NCBI RefSeq assembly: GCF_900142925.1
Contig: NZ_FRCN01000013.1
Location: 255,751-319,750, forward strand
Reading direction: 5' to 3'
From: Chitinophaga sp. CF418
Lineage (GTDB): Bacteria; Bacteroidota; Bacteroidia; Chitinophagales; Chitinophagaceae
Length of the DNA: 64,000 nt
Positions 7,394 to 17,283 of this stretch are shown here, piece by piece. The notes beneath the pieces were generated by a model, which did not search any database, was not told the origin of the DNA, and worked only from the letters and a program-made list of their open reading frames with translations. The position numbers were made by a program, and so were the translations under genes. The number at the start of each line of letters is the position of its first letter. Position 1 is the first letter of the stretch.

Positions 7394-9082
7394 TTAATTA
7401 CTTTTAGCACATTTTTCCAATTGCCTGCGGATATGATCTTCCTCTCCTTTCGTTGCTATTACTTTGGTCAATGCTGTTTTATAATAACCTTCTGCTGCTT
7501 TATACTGTTTATGCTTAAACTCATAATCTCCCGCCAGCACATAAGCATGATAATATTCCGGATTAAGACGGATGAGTTGTTTTACATCTACTTCCTTACC
7601 GTCCATGATATCAGCCTTCATAGCCCTGAAAGCTACGAAAGATTTATAGTCCTCCGTTTGCAGGAAAGGATCTGCTGCAATGGTCTGTGTGCTGTCATAG
7701 ATCTCATGATCATACTGTAGCCCTTTCATATTAAACACGGAATCGAGGTTGTAAGCAACAAATTTACCCAGCTGCCAAGGTGCTGTTGATACCCATACCA
7801 TCTTCTTCTTTGGTTCAAATACTACGGCATGGTGCGCGATCAACTGGTTAATAGCTCTTTCATTTCCCATCCCGATATTCTCTCCATGTAGTCCATAGCG
7901 ATCGCGCAGTATGTCGACCGTTTTCTGCACTGTATTAGGGCCATGCTGCTGCAGTAATTCCGACAGACGGTTGAAACGGTAACCGGAAGCAGTTTCATCT
8001 CTTTGTTTGATATTCTTCTCTTCTTTACCCAGCGTGGCGCCCTGGAAGTGATTGGTACAGGTGATGAATTGCTCTTTCGGGTCGTATATATCCATCTTCT
8101 CAGGCGTCTTCTCTATGATAGCCGCACGGTTATCTTCTGCGGAACCTACCAGGAAAGATTCTGATACGAACATCTTATGTTTGTTGGCGATGGTCCAGGC
8201 CTCATTAATATTCTTCGCATACTGGAGTATTTCCCTCGCTACCAGCGACACTGGCGTGGCAGAACCGGTAGGAATATCACTTTTATCTGCATTGATGGTA
8301 ACCGTCAGTCCTTTCTCATTCATACCTGAAGCCACTCCCGTAAAACCTGCCCAGGTCACCATCATAAAGCGGTAACCCTTTTCAGGACGATAGAATGCTA
8401 CTATTTTATCTTCCGAAAATTTATCTCCTACATAAAAGTCAAAGTTACGGCCTATTATCAGGCTACTATCGGCAGATGCGCCATTCCAGGTACCGAAAGA
8501 AGTACAGGCCACCAGCGCCATATTCTGCAGGGCGTGCCCTATATCGTGCGCAGCATGATAGTTGAGGATACGTTCATAGTTGGTGCCGATGAAGTCGTAT
8601 CTGTCAGATGCGGAAAAAGAGATTCCGTATATCTCTTCTTTATTTTCTTCAGCAATATTATGTGCAAGATTCCTGTTGAAGAACCCTACAAAGTAGCGGA
8701 GGAATTTCAGGTAGGTCTGCGAAGGGATCATTTTTTTGATCTGGTCTGTAAAATGATCTTCCTGTCGCTGTACCAGCTCTGCTGTCAGTTTACCTTCCAC
8801 TACACCTCTTTCGAAGGGTTTTCCTTCCACATACAGTTCATACAAACCACTCTCGCTTTTACGGAACCAGCTGTTACCCAGGGTATAACTGGTGCTGTCC
8901 AGCGGCTTACGCTGCCATTGAAGGGATTGTTTGTCTGCAATTTCAGGCGGGTCTATATGCGATACACTGACTACATAAATGACCAATATGATCAGTAGTA
9001 ATACAATCGTGCCCGTTACATACAACAGCGCCTTGCCCAGTCTACGCCATCCACTCCGTTTCGTTCCCTTTTTCAATGACAT
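7394..9082 (-). CDS. C45-family autoproteolytic acyltransferase/hydrolase, membrane-anchored
   Basis: The 562-residue protein has one N-terminal membrane anchor (residues 18-41) and an Ntn-hydrolase domain of the peptidase C45 / acyl-CoA:6-aminopenicillanate acyltransferase type. The nucleophile is Cys193 in VACTSFGTWNG, which becomes N-terminal after self-cleavage in the family; RNFDFY and NEKGLTVTINADKS follow as expected. The C-terminus (about 490-560) looks TPR-like. Family members transfer or hydrolyse amide and ester acyl groups. In a flexirubin-type cluster it is a candidate for forming or trimming the pigment ester on the periplasmic face; this is inference. It overlaps or abuts acpS and follows the FAD oxidoreductase by 14 bp. 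Confidence 0.75.
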   Translation of the reverse strand: MSLKKGTKRSGWRRLGKALLYVTGTIVLLLIILVIYVVSVSHIDPPEIADKQSLQWQRKPLDSTSYTLGNSWFRKSESGLYELYVEGKPFERGVVEGKLTAELVQRQEDHFTDQIKKMIPSQTYLKFLRYFVGFFNRNLAHNIAEENKEEIYGISFSASDRYDFIGTNYERILNYHAAHDIGHALQNMALVACTSFGTWNGASADSSLIIGRNFDFYVGDKFSEDKIVAFYRPEKGYRFMMVTWAGFTGVASGMNEKGLTVTINADKSDIPTGSATPVSLVAREILQYAKNINEAWTIANKHKMFVSESFLVGSAEDNRAAIIEKTPEKMDIYDPKEQFITCTNHFQGATLGKEEKNIKQRDETASGYRFNRLSELLQQHGPNTVQKTVDILRDRYGLHGENIGMGNERAINQLIAHHAVVFEPKKKMVWVSTAPWQLGKFVAYNLDSVFNMKGLQYDHEIYDSTQTIAADPFLQTEDYKSFVAFRAMKADIMDGKEVDVKQLIRLNPEYYHAYVLAGDYEFKHKQYKAAEGYYKTALTKVIATKGEEDHIRRQLEKCAKSN

Positions 9083-9096
9083 CTCTCTTAATTAGT

Positions 9097-10602
9097 TTAT
9101 GCTGCGTTAATATCGTTTATAAGCTTCTCCATGCCCAGCAGTACCGAACTGGTAACCACTGCCGTCATCGTCACCCCTAAAATTCCATGCAAGTTCAGAT
9201 TTTGCCCGGTAAGATACAAATTAGGTAACCTTGTCGCTGCCGAGATCATTGTTTTCAAGGGATCAGCGGCATCTTTTGCTATGCCGTACATACTGCCTTC
9301 CGGCATAGCCAGATAGTCCCTGTATGTCAGCGGTGTGGAGGAATAATAAGCATGTATACAGTTGCGGATACCCGGATACTGTTTCTCCACGGCATCCAGC
9401 AGCTTCTCTGATCTTTCTTTCTTGAACTCCTGGTAGTCCGCATTCCGCACATCCGGTTGTGAGTCCGTGTTAAAGGTATCGTGCCAAGGCTCCACATCTG
9501 CATAACGCATATAGGTCATGATAGACAGGTTATCGGCAAACTGCTCCTTTCCTGTACCGGCAGATACAAACAGGGCGTAGGTATTCGGCCAGTTATCCGC
9601 CGTGTAATTCACGCCATCCCAGGCATTGTCAGTATCGTGATGATAGTAATTATAGTTCTGGTAAGGGAAGGTACCTTGTTTCAGTACCACGTTCAGCATA
9701 AAGGTACCCGGTGTATTCTCCAGGGTACATATCCTGGCTTTGTAGGCCTGCCGCAGACTGATACTTTCTGTCATCTCCATCGTCTTTGCAGGATGCAGAC
9801 CGGATATAAAGTGCCTTGCAGAGACCTGCTCTCCGTTGGCCAGTACAATATGATCTACCTTTCCGTCAAACTCAACGATGCGTATCACCTCTTTATTCCG
9901 GATAATATCCCCTCCATGTTCTTTGATCACCCTGTTCAGCGCACGGGAGATCTGAGAACCGCCATCCACACATTTCCAGGAACTTTCTATATAACTGTGC
10001 TGCACGAGTGCATGTACATAAAACGGCGTTTTGCCCTTCTCACCTGCATACAGCAGATTATTACCAGCCAGTACGTGCTGCAGCCGCTCATTCTTCGTGA
10101 TACTGCTTATGAAATCATGCGTATCAAGTCCCATTACGGATTCTTTCTCACGATAGTCTCCCGTCCTCAGGTTGAACAATGGGAATTTACCACACACCTC
10201 CTTCATTTTTTCACAGTATGCATACAGCGCATCTTTTTCTCCGGGAAAATCCTTTAGCAGCTGCTTTGCAAAATTATCATAGCCTTGCGCCAGCTTATAT
10301 ACTTTCTGCTCATTGCCAAAATGAATATGATCAAATCCGTCAATGTCCAGCTGCCGCAGTTTCATTTTATCCATGATGCCCAGGTAACGGAATACCTGGT
10401 TCAGGTTCTGTCCGTCAGCAAGTCCACCGACATAATGTACACCTGAATCAATAATTGCTTTGTCGCGGGAAAACGTTTGCAGGCATCCGCCTATCTGCCG
10501 GTTCTTTTCATAGAGGCAGACTTTGTAACCATTCTTGCTGAGAATAGCGCCACAAACCAGGCTTCCCAGCCCGCTACCTATTATAATCACATCATATTGC
10601 AT
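9097..10602 (-). CDS. FAD-dependent oxidoreductase (phytoene desaturase / retinol saturase-like)
   Basis: A 501-residue flavoprotein with the N-terminal dinucleotide motif IIGSGLGSLVCG (Gly9, Gly11, Gly13) and the C-terminal NLYLTGQNLNLHGILGVTMTAV that closes the FAD site in the CrtI/amine-oxidase family. Enzymes of this family desaturate, saturate or isomerise polyenes. In the pigment cluster it most likely adjusts the polyene chain or the aromatic end group; the exact reaction cannot be read from the sequence. It overlaps the following MMPL gene by 11 bp, showing tight translational coupling. Confidence 0.8.
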   Translation of the reverse strand: MQYDVIIIGSGLGSLVCGAILSKNGYKVCLYEKNRQIGGCLQTFSRDKAIIDSGVHYVGGLADGQNLNQVFRYLGIMDKMKLRQLDIDGFDHIHFGNEQKVYKLAQGYDNFAKQLLKDFPGEKDALYAYCEKMKEVCGKFPLFNLRTGDYREKESVMGLDTHDFISSITKNERLQHVLAGNNLLYAGEKGKTPFYVHALVQHSYIESSWKCVDGGSQISRALNRVIKEHGGDIIRNKEVIRIVEFDGKVDHIVLANGEQVSARHFISGLHPAKTMEMTESISLRQAYKARICTLENTPGTFMLNVVLKQGTFPYQNYNYYHHDTDNAWDGVNYTADNWPNTYALFVSAGTGKEQFADNLSIMTYMRYADVEPWHDTFNTDSQPDVRNADYQEFKKERSEKLLDAVEKQYPGIRNCIHAYYSSTPLTYRDYLAMPEGSMYGIAKDAADPLKTMISAATRLPNLYLTGQNLNLHGILGVTMTAVVTSSVLLGMEKLINDINAA

Positions 10603-13600
10603 GTACAGGGGATAACTTTTTGATGATGAAAATTACGTTGGAGGTATATTTTGTATTGTCTATCTGTTCCATTACCGCTCCATTGGCCGTAACAATTTCC
10701 CGGATACGGGAAGAAGAGAAAAATGACAGTGGTTTATCTTTCGTCTTATTGAATCCGATCAGCTTAGTAGAAAAGAACTCTGTCAGCTTGGTACCTTCAT
10801 GCCTTTCCTTCAGGTCGGCATCACCGTCACGTACGATGATCACACCATCAGGCCCCAGCTGGCTGATACATGCGGACAATACCTTCTCCTGTTCTTCTGG
10901 TTGCAGGTAATGCAGTACATCACTGATCACATATGCATCATATTGTCCAAAGGCATAATTGGTCACATCTGCATGTTCAAAACTCACCTGTTCATTCCGC
11001 AGGTAACAATGCTGTGCGGTAATGATCTTCTCTTCATCATAGTCTATTCCTTTCATTACGCGCTCTTCAGACAGCCAGTGCAGCATGTAGCTCATAAAGC
11101 CATATCCGCAGCCAATGTCCAGTATGCGTCCCCGTTTGGGTAATAACTGGTCGAACAATGCATAGTTACCTTCCAGCTTTGTTTTAATACGCATGTACCA
11201 TTCCAGTACAGGCCCTTTGTAAATATAGCTGTAGATGAGTTGTTCCCTGAAATAAGCCGGCACTTCTATTTCCTCACGCAGCTTTTCATATTCTGCCTTG
11301 AAATAACGGCTGATCTGTTTAGTACGCGCTGTATAATTATCTCCCCAGGAAGTATCACCTGCTTTAATTCTTGGCAGGTATTTCACTGTAATGGTTCCAT
11401 CTTTCAGCAGGAAATCATTCTTGCTCATGGTATACGCCGTACCATGCAATACGATCGGCAGTATATCCAGTCCCATTTGTTCCGCAATGTAGAAAGCGCC
11501 TTTATGGAAACGTTTTATCGACGCATCAGGAGAACGGGTACCTTCCGGATAAACCACGATAGAGTATCCTTCTTCCACTTTCTTTCTCAGCTTGTCAATA
11601 CTACCTTCTGCCCCTTCTGCTACTGGGTAATAGTCGCCCATTCTCACCACAGCGCCGAATACCGGAGAGTTCCATACCCACTCACTGGTCAGCAGGATCA
11701 CCTTTGGATTCAACATAGTTGACACCAGGATGTCCAGAAAGGACTGGTGATTACTGATGATCACTGCTGGTGTTGCCATCTTCTCTCCTTCCGGATTAAT
11801 GATGTTCTTTTTTACGTTACCCATGATATAGATCACAGACTTCGTATACGTTGCTAAAATACGGTGGTATATATATTTTGCTTTCGTCTTTTTCTTAAAC
11901 GGATTGAACCTTACCAGCACCCATCCTATTACTGTCAGCACCAGACATCCTGAAGTAAAGTAAGCGAAGGCAAAAACCGATTTCGCCCATCCATGTAAAG
12001 TCCACGGTGCTCTGCCTTTACGGGTACGGTTGGTGATGAGCCAGTGAAAGAGCAGCGGGATCATTACCTGTGAGATCAATACCACGCAGCTGATACCGAT
12101 GATGGAGATCAATGCAATAGAGCGCAGCGAAGGATGCTGCGCAAAGATCATCACCCCCAGACCTAAGATGGTGGTAATAGCGGAAAGGAAGATGGAAGTA
12201 CGGAAAGAGGACAGGTTATCTTCCCGGCCGGATTTATACTGCTGTAGCAGGCCATCCATCGTGAAGATACTGTAATCATCTCCCAGACCAAAGATGAACG
12301 AGCTCAGAATGATGTTAACGATATTGAATTTGATCCCAAACAGTCCCATAATACCCAGTATCCATACCCAGCTGATGAGCATGGGAATAAAGGTGATCAG
12401 CGCCAGTTCTATGCGGCCATATGAGATCAGTAAGGCAAAGAACACCAGTAAGGAAGTCATCCAGGCAATGCTGTTAAACTCACTACGGATCACTTCTGCA
12501 AGGCGGTTAGCCACATATTGTTTATCCAGTACTGTAGTATATTCCTGTTCGCCCAATGCTCTATACACTGCTGCTTTTTGCGCAGGGTCTACCTTTAGCA
12601 GGGTAACCAGGGATACACGGTCTTTCTTTTCTGTAATGAAGTCGCCAATGTTGCTGGAGCGTAATGCCTGCAGATCGCTTTCGGGAACAGGCGTAAAACC
12701 CTGTTGTAACCACAGTGCGAAAGGTTCAAATGCTGCTGCTTTATAACCAACTGCCGGTCCGTGCTGCTGAAGATAGCTAACCAGTTGTTGTTTCTTCTCA
12801 GGCGTCCAGTATGTATTCCAGCGTTGTATCCTTTGCTGCTGTTCCTGTTGGGACATCAATAAGGTATTCACGCCTGCATATTTCTTTACAATTCCCTTTT
12901 CCTGTAACTCATGCACCAGCGGTAATAAGCGCTCACTGTGCTGTAGCGCTGATTCCAAATCAGCACCATCAGTAACGAGGTAAATGGATTGCGCGGTATA
13001 GGCATTCACCTGGTTGAACTTTGCTTCTGCAGCTTTCAGTTCGGGACGCATAAAATTCATGCGCATCATATCACTTTCAAATTCCACCTTACCCGCGGTA
13101 AAGAAGAAGATGACTGTCAGCAGTATGATAACACCTACCAGGTATTTATTTTTTTCCGGTTTGTAAGCGGCAAGCTTGTCCAGCCAGTTGTAATGTTGCA
13201 CCGGCGGATGCGCGGGTTGTTTACCCAGCACAATCCAGTGTGGCAAAAAGATCAGAGAAAACAATGCAGCTCCTATGAGGCTTAATGCAGCAAACAGGCC
13301 AACATCCTGTAAGATGGGTGACTCTACGAACTGCAGACAAGCAAAACCGCCTACGGTTGTAAAGCTGCCAACGGTCATGGGAGTAGCCAGATCGCGGATC
13401 ACTTCACGGATATCAGGCAGGTGACGGTAGTGGTTAAAGACATGCAATGAATAGTTCACCGCAATCCCCAGCACCACAGCTCCCGCACCCAACGCAATCA
13501 CTGAAATGCTTTGCTGCACAACGGCTATCACTGCCAGCGAGAACAAGGCACCAAACACCACCGGCAACATTACCAGTAACGGCGCACGTTTCTTTTTAAA

Positions 13601-14467
13601 GAACAAAGCAATCAATACGACCAGCAATACGACCACGATACCCTGTGTCAACAAGGTATCCTGCCTGAGCTGTATGGCGTTCCCTGCGGATACAGCTGCC
13701 GCTCCAAAAAAAGAAGCAGTAGCTGCTGTTGAGCCTCTCTGAAGTGTGTCTATCTCTGCCTGTAATCCCTTCAGTAATGTTGCATTCTTTCCGGTAGCAT
13801 TAGCTGGATTTGCAGGCGTAATGAACAATAACAAATGCCGCTGGTTTTTGCTCATCACAAAGCCATCATACAACTCAAACTGTTCATCGTACTGCAGGTG
13901 CTGCAGCTTCTTAATACCCAGCCAGGACATACCCACAGGGTCTGCTGCGATCACTTTCTTCACTACCAGCCCGGCAGGAGAGATCAGTGTATGATAATTA
14001 TTTTCCAGGGTCTGCTGTAGCCTGTCAGGCATGATCAGCGAGTCGATCTTCTGATAGTCTTTTTCTTCCAGGAATACCGGCAGGTGTTGCTGTATCACCT
14101 GCATCAGATCCAGCACTGCAGCGTCTTCCACCTGTGCCTGGAATTGTTTGATATAAGGCGCATAGCGCTCATTCACACGGGCAGCCAGCACCTGTGCAAA
14201 GGCAGTGAGGCTATCCGGTTGGGGAGCCTGTGTAGTATCTTTCTGAGAGATGGTGATCACCAGCTTGTCGGCAAACCGGGAATCGCTGAACACCTGCTGT
14301 AACTTATCGAGCTTTTTGTCCTGTGGCAGGATACGGGTAATATCTTCTTCCAGCTTAATACGGGATGCGAAATACCCGGCCAGGGCAAAACAGACAATGG
14401 TACAAGTCCATAGCCAGGCCTTATGCCGGTGGAAGAAATTATATATGCTTACAAATAACTTACCCAT
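10592..14467 (-). CDS. Trifunctional MMPL exporter / lysophospholipid acyltransferase / SAM methyltransferase
   Basis: A 1291-residue fusion. Residues 1 to about 860 form an RND/MMPL transporter with two repeats, each with a periplasmic loop and a membrane bundle (TM groups around 270-410 and 665-860). Residues about 870-1065 are a PlsC-type acyltransferase with NHQSFLD (His907, Asp912) and PEGTRS (974-979). Residues about 1095-1285 are a class I methyltransferase with DIGCGYG (1117-1123). MMPL proteins are standard in aryl polyene clusters and are thought to move the lipid-linked pigment towards the outer membrane. The acyltransferase could attach the polyene to a lipid and the methyltransferase modify the ring or lipid. 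The order is intact with no frame interruption. Confidence 0.9.
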   Translation of the reverse strand: MGKLFVSIYNFFHRHKAWLWTCTIVCFALAGYFASRIKLEEDITRILPQDKKLDKLQQVFSDSRFADKLVITISQKDTTQAPQPDSLTAFAQVLAARVNERYAPYIKQFQAQVEDAAVLDLMQVIQQHLPVFLEEKDYQKIDSLIMPDRLQQTLENNYHTLISPAGLVVKKVIAADPVGMSWLGIKKLQHLQYDEQFELYDGFVMSKNQRHLLLFITPANPANATGKNATLLKGLQAEIDTLQRGSTAATASFFGAAAVSAGNAIQLRQDTLLTQGIVVVLLVVLIALFFKKKRAPLLVMLPVVFGALFSLAVIAVVQQSISVIALGAGAVVLGIAVNYSLHVFNHYRHLPDIREVIRDLATPMTVGSFTTVGGFACLQFVESPILQDVGLFAALSLIGAALFSLIFLPHWIVLGKQPAHPPVQHYNWLDKLAAYKPEKNKYLVGVIILLTVIFFFTAGKVEFESDMMRMNFMRPELKAAEAKFNQVNAYTAQSIYLVTDGADLESALQHSERLLPLVHELQEKGIVKKYAGVNTLLMSQQEQQQRIQRWNTYWTPEKKQQLVSYLQQHGPAVGYKAAAFEPFALWLQQGFTPVPESDLQALRSSNIGDFITEKKDRVSLVTLLKVDPAQKAAVYRALGEQEYTTVLDKQYVANRLAEVIRSEFNSIAWMTSLLVFFALLISYGRIELALITFIPMLISWVWILGIMGLFGIKFNIVNIILSSFIFGLGDDYSIFTMDGLLQQYKSGREDNLSSFRTSIFLSAITTILGLGVMIFAQHPSLRSIALISIIGISCVVLISQVMIPLLFHWLITNRTRKGRAPWTLHGWAKSVFAFAYFTSGCLVLTVIGWVLVRFNPFKKKTKAKYIYHRILATYTKSVIYIMGNVKKNIINPEGEKMATPAVIISNHQSFLDILVSTMLNPKVILLTSEWVWNSPVFGAVVRMGDYYPVAEGAEGSIDKLRKKVEEGYSIVVYPEGTRSPDASIKRFHKGAFYIAEQMGLDILPIVLHGTAYTMSKNDFLLKDGTITVKYLPRIKAGDTSWGDNYTARTKQISRYFKAEYEKLREEIEVPAYFREQLIYSYIYKGPVLEWYMRIKTKLEGNYALFDQLLPKRGRILDIGCGYGFMSYMLHWLSEERVMKGIDYDEEKIITAQHCYLRNEQVSFEHADVTNYAFGQYDAYVISDVLHYLQPEEQEKVLSACISQLGPDGVIIVRDGDADLKERHEGTKLTEFFSTKLIGFNKTKDKPLSFFSSSRIREIVTANGAVMEQIDNTKYTSNVIFIIKKLSPVHAI

Positions 14468-14485
14468 ATCAATTCATACTGTAAA

Positions 14486-15685
14486 CTAGCTGACCTGTTT
14501 CACGGGATCCCTACGGAAGATGGCCAGCAGTATATAAACGAGCAAAAATGCCACCACACCTGCTATTATAGACAGTGTGACAGCTCCGGTCAAATATTGA
14601 AACAAATTCTGTTTGATCATGTCGAGTGTAAGATTGCTGGTAAGCGGCGGCAGGATACTGCCATCCTTTATCCAGATCTTTCCTGTTGCAAAACTCGCGA
14701 AGATCACGAAGGGGATCATTGGTGGCAGGCTGACATGGCAGGACATAAACACCAATGCTTTATTCAGTCTGAATAATACAGCCAATGCCAGGGCAGTCAC
14801 CATCTGGAATCCCCAGATAGGTACAATACCCATAAACACACCGAAACCAACAGAGAGCGCCTTGCGTACATTCGTCTCTTCCTTGTTCAGTACATGCTCA
14901 TACCACATCATACGCCAGCTCTCTGCCTTGAACAGAAAGCGGATGAAATCGCGCGGTTTGATGTACAGGAAGGTGATCAGCACCAATATTGTATTCAGTA
15001 CGCTGATGCGGGAGAAATCCCTGAAAGGACGGAAGTGGGACACTCTTTCCTCTGCCGGAGGATAGTATACCTTAATAGGCGCCCAGTCAATTTTAACACC
15101 TTTCCAGGCACTGCGCACCAGCACTTCTATTTCGAATTCGTACTTGGTACACCAGAAACGCATTTTGCGCATGGCGTGAACAGGATAGAGGCGGTAACCG
15201 GATTGTGTATCCGGGCCCTTCAATCCTGTTTCCACATAGAACCAGAAATTGGAGAACTTGTTGGCGAAGGTGTTCTTACCGGGCATGTTCTCCTGTTGCA
15301 GGTTACGTGCACCGATGATGATAGCCTTCCGTTCTGTTCCCAGTTTCTCCAGCAACACTGGCAGGTCGGAAGCGAAATGCTGTCCGTCTGCATCCATCGT
15401 GATAACGTATTCATATCCCTGATCAACAGCAAAGCGGAAACCGCGACGCAGCGCAATTCCTTTACCCTTGTTGGATATATATTCCACCCGTTGTATCTCC
15501 GGGAAAGCATCAAGTATAGCGGAGGTATTATCAGTGCTGCCATCATTTACTACAATGACGTGGGTTGTATAAGAGAGTACGTCTCTTAATACCGCCTCCA
15601 GCGTTTTGGCATTGTTGTAGGTTGGCACCAGTACTGCAGCTTTCTGCGCAGTGAACTGATCATGATATGTTGTTATATCGGTCAT
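14486..15685 (-). CDS. Family 2 glycosyltransferase fused to DUF2062 membrane domain
   Basis: Residues about 14-230 are a GT-A fold glycosyltransferase 2 of the dolichyl-phosphate mannose synthase type (VLVPTYNN, VVNDGSTDNT, and the metal-binding MDADGQH). Residues about 255-390 are a DUF2062 domain with three or four hydrophobic segments (FGVFMGIVPIWGFQM). The enzyme probably transfers a sugar to a membrane-bound acceptor at the cytoplasmic face. GT2 proteins are recurrent accessory genes of aryl polyene clusters, which suggests glycosylation of the lipid-pigment or its carrier. It overlaps the next dehydratase gene by one base. Confidence 0.85.
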   Translation of the reverse strand: MTDITTYHDQFTAQKAAVLVPTYNNAKTLEAVLRDVLSYTTHVIVVNDGSTDNTSAILDAFPEIQRVEYISNKGKGIALRRGFRFAVDQGYEYVITMDADGQHFASDLPVLLEKLGTERKAIIIGARNLQQENMPGKNTFANKFSNFWFYVETGLKGPDTQSGYRLYPVHAMRKMRFWCTKYEFEIEVLVRSAWKGVKIDWAPIKVYYPPAEERVSHFRPFRDFSRISVLNTILVLITFLYIKPRDFIRFLFKAESWRMMWYEHVLNKEETNVRKALSVGFGVFMGIVPIWGFQMVTALALAVLFRLNKALVFMSCHVSLPPMIPFVIFASFATGKIWIKDGSILPPLTSNLTLDMIKQNLFQYLTGAVTLSIIAGVVAFLLVYILLAIFRRDPVKQVS

Positions 15686-16050
15686 TATGCTTCAACAAAT
15701 GTTCCCTGGAATTTCATAAAGGTGAGCGCCTCATATTTCAAAGATGCAGTCACTTTTATTTCTCCATCCTGCAGTTTGTACTGAACACCTATCTCTACCT
15801 TCGGATTGGCCGTAGGGTCGATCATGTTCAGGAACTTCATCTGGGACGCCTTTTTCAACAGCACCTTTTTCTGCAACAGTCTTTCCAGCAGTTCCTGGAT
15901 GGTCTGCATCATGCAAACACCCGGCACAACAGGACGGCCAGGGAAATGTCCTTCAAATACAGGATGTGCTGCATTCCACAAAACCTGGTAAGTTCCGGTT
16001 TCACCAGCAGACTGCTCCTGCTCAAGCGTGTATAGTTTTCCTGCTAACAT
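15685..16050 (-). CDS. Hotdog dehydratase subunit carrying the catalytic His (ApeI-like)
   Basis: A 121-residue single hotdog domain of the FabZ/FabA type. The motif FEGHFPGRPVVPGV contains the catalytic His (His35), but the position of the FabZ active-site Glu, 14 residues on, is Gln49 (GVCMMQT). A second hotdog protein at 25919-26338 shows the reverse. Heterodimeric dehydratases (ApeI:ApeP) are known for E. coli aryl polyene synthesis, and this looks like the His-donating half. It would remove water from 3-hydroxyacyl-ACP in each elongation round. Stop and start codons overlap with both neighbours. Confidence 0.8.
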   Translation of the reverse strand: MLAGKLYTLEQEQSAGETGTYQVLWNAAHPVFEGHFPGRPVVPGVCMMQTIQELLERLLQKKVLLKKASQMKFLNMIDPTANPKVEIGVQYKLQDGEIKVTASLKYEALTFMKFQGTFVEA

Positions 16051-16670
16051 TATTTCTGTACGCGTTGTAATGATATATTAAAAGTAAAGCCCTGATGGCG
16101 GATAGTTATCGTATCCGGCACACCGGCCTCATAATGTCCCAGCCATACCTTTACTACCGGCCTGCGTTTGGAAGATTTCTCAATCCGTTCCAGCCGCTCA
16201 CAGGCAGTATCAGTGATGTAATAGTTGTTGCCTTTTGCCGTAGGCACCACGATATAATGATAAATGCTGTCCTGCATGACATGAGCCTGGTTCAGATCAG
16301 GTCGCAGCAGTACCAGTTCAAAATCACCACGAAGTGTTTTCACTACTGCTTTTTTATCCATCTTTGGTAGCATGTAATGTTTTACAAAACCACCATCTCT
16401 GGTAAATTCAAAATCAAAGAACTTAAAGCCCATCTCATTGGCAAATACCACCCGCAAACTGCTGTCCGGCATCTGCTTAAAGAAAAGTAATCCGCTAAGA
16501 TGATGCTTCAGTATATCAACCTGTGTGCTGTACAGGGTGTTGGCAAACTGCGGACGGAATTTCGTAACACAGTTCACATCACCACTGGTTGGCTGCAGAT
16601 TTTTATAGGCAGCGCTACAACCGGACAAAAGCCCCATCAGCAGTAAACTATTTAACAGCAAAGACCGCAT
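16050..16670 (-). CDS. Predicted lipoprotein of the pigment export system (DUF3261-like)
   Basis: A 206-residue protein with a lipoprotein signal (LLMGLLSGCSAAYKNL; Cys18 would be lipidated). The remainder is beta-rich with no catalytic motif that I recognise. It sits directly after lolA (23-bp overlap) and before the dehydratase, the position occupied in aryl polyene clusters by a DUF3261 outer-membrane lipoprotein associated with LolA and the MMPL exporter. Membership of DUF3261 is inferred from position and length, not from a motif. Confidence 0.6.
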   Translation of the reverse strand: MRSLLLNSLLLMGLLSGCSAAYKNLQPTSGDVNCVTKFRPQFANTLYSTQVDILKHHLSGLLFFKQMPDSSLRVVFANEMGFKFFDFEFTRDGGFVKHYMLPKMDKKAVVKTLRGDFELVLLRPDLNQAHVMQDSIYHYIVVPTAKGNNYYITDTACERLERIEKSSKRRPVVKVWLGHYEAGVPDTITIRHQGFTFNISLQRVQK

Positions 16671-17283
16671 CGGGAATATTTACGTTCAGTTGTTTGTGCA
16701 AAAAGCTGATGCTGGTATCATCACCGCCCGCTTCATACATCTCGATCTTCGATACAGAATAATCCTTCTTGTCCACCAGCAGATGAATGGATTTGAAATA
16801 CTGCGCCAGCGATTTATTCACTGGCGTCAGCTCCAGCAGATAAGACTGGGCATTTTCCAGAATGCGGGTATTGAAGTCGGCATTATTCACCACATTTCCC
16901 TGTACACAATCTATTGTGATCTTATTGATCTGTTCAAATAGTTTATTGCCTTTAGTGGACACGCGGTTTTCTTTTTGTCCGTCCTTTGTTTTAATATCTT
17001 TACCATTCATCACCAGGAGATAATAAGACGGTTGCATATACTCCATGCGCACTTTATTCTCCTTTCTGAACCAGAACTTCCCTTTGGATACAATTTTATC
17101 AGATAACATGCTCAGGTTCTTCTCCTGTACAAAATCACACTGAATGGATTGTGTAGCCTGTGAAGCCTTTGCAAACTGCTGTTTGAAGGCAGCTGCATCT
17201 GCTACCGGCTTAAAGCCCGGCTGCTGCGCCATCATGGGCATGGCGCATACTATACAAGCCAATATCAAAAGCCATCTACGCAT
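16648..17283 (-). CDS. LolA-like outer-membrane lipoprotein carrier
   Basis: A 211-residue protein with a signal peptide (CAMPMMAQQ) and the LolA/LolB fold: IQCDFVQEKNLSMLSDKIVSKGKFWFRKENKVRMEY and later LLELTPVNKSLAQYFKSIHLLVDKKDY. LolA shuttles hydrophobic lipoproteins across the periplasm in an unclosed beta-barrel. Cluster-encoded LolA homologues in aryl polyene loci are thought to carry the lipid-linked pigment from the MMPL pump to the outer membrane. It overlaps both neighbours (8 bp with the deacetylase, 23 bp with the lipoprotein). Confidence 0.85.
   Translation of the reverse strand: MRRWLLILACIVCAMPMMAQQPGFKPVADAAAFKQQFAKASQATQSIQCDFVQEKNLSMLSDKIVSKGKFWFRKENKVRMEYMQPSYYLLVMNGKDIKTKDGQKENRVSTKGNKLFEQINKITIDCVQGNVVNNADFNTRILENAQSYLLELTPVNKSLAQYFKSIHLLVDKKDYSVSKIEMYEAGGDDTSISFLHKQLNVNIPDAVFAVK

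Noticed and set aside
9481..10257. A 258-codon open frame on the plus strand antisense to the FAD oxidoreductase
   Set aside because: No domain or signal peptide is recognisable, and the opposite strand encodes a clear enzyme with intact motifs; it is a by-product of codon use.
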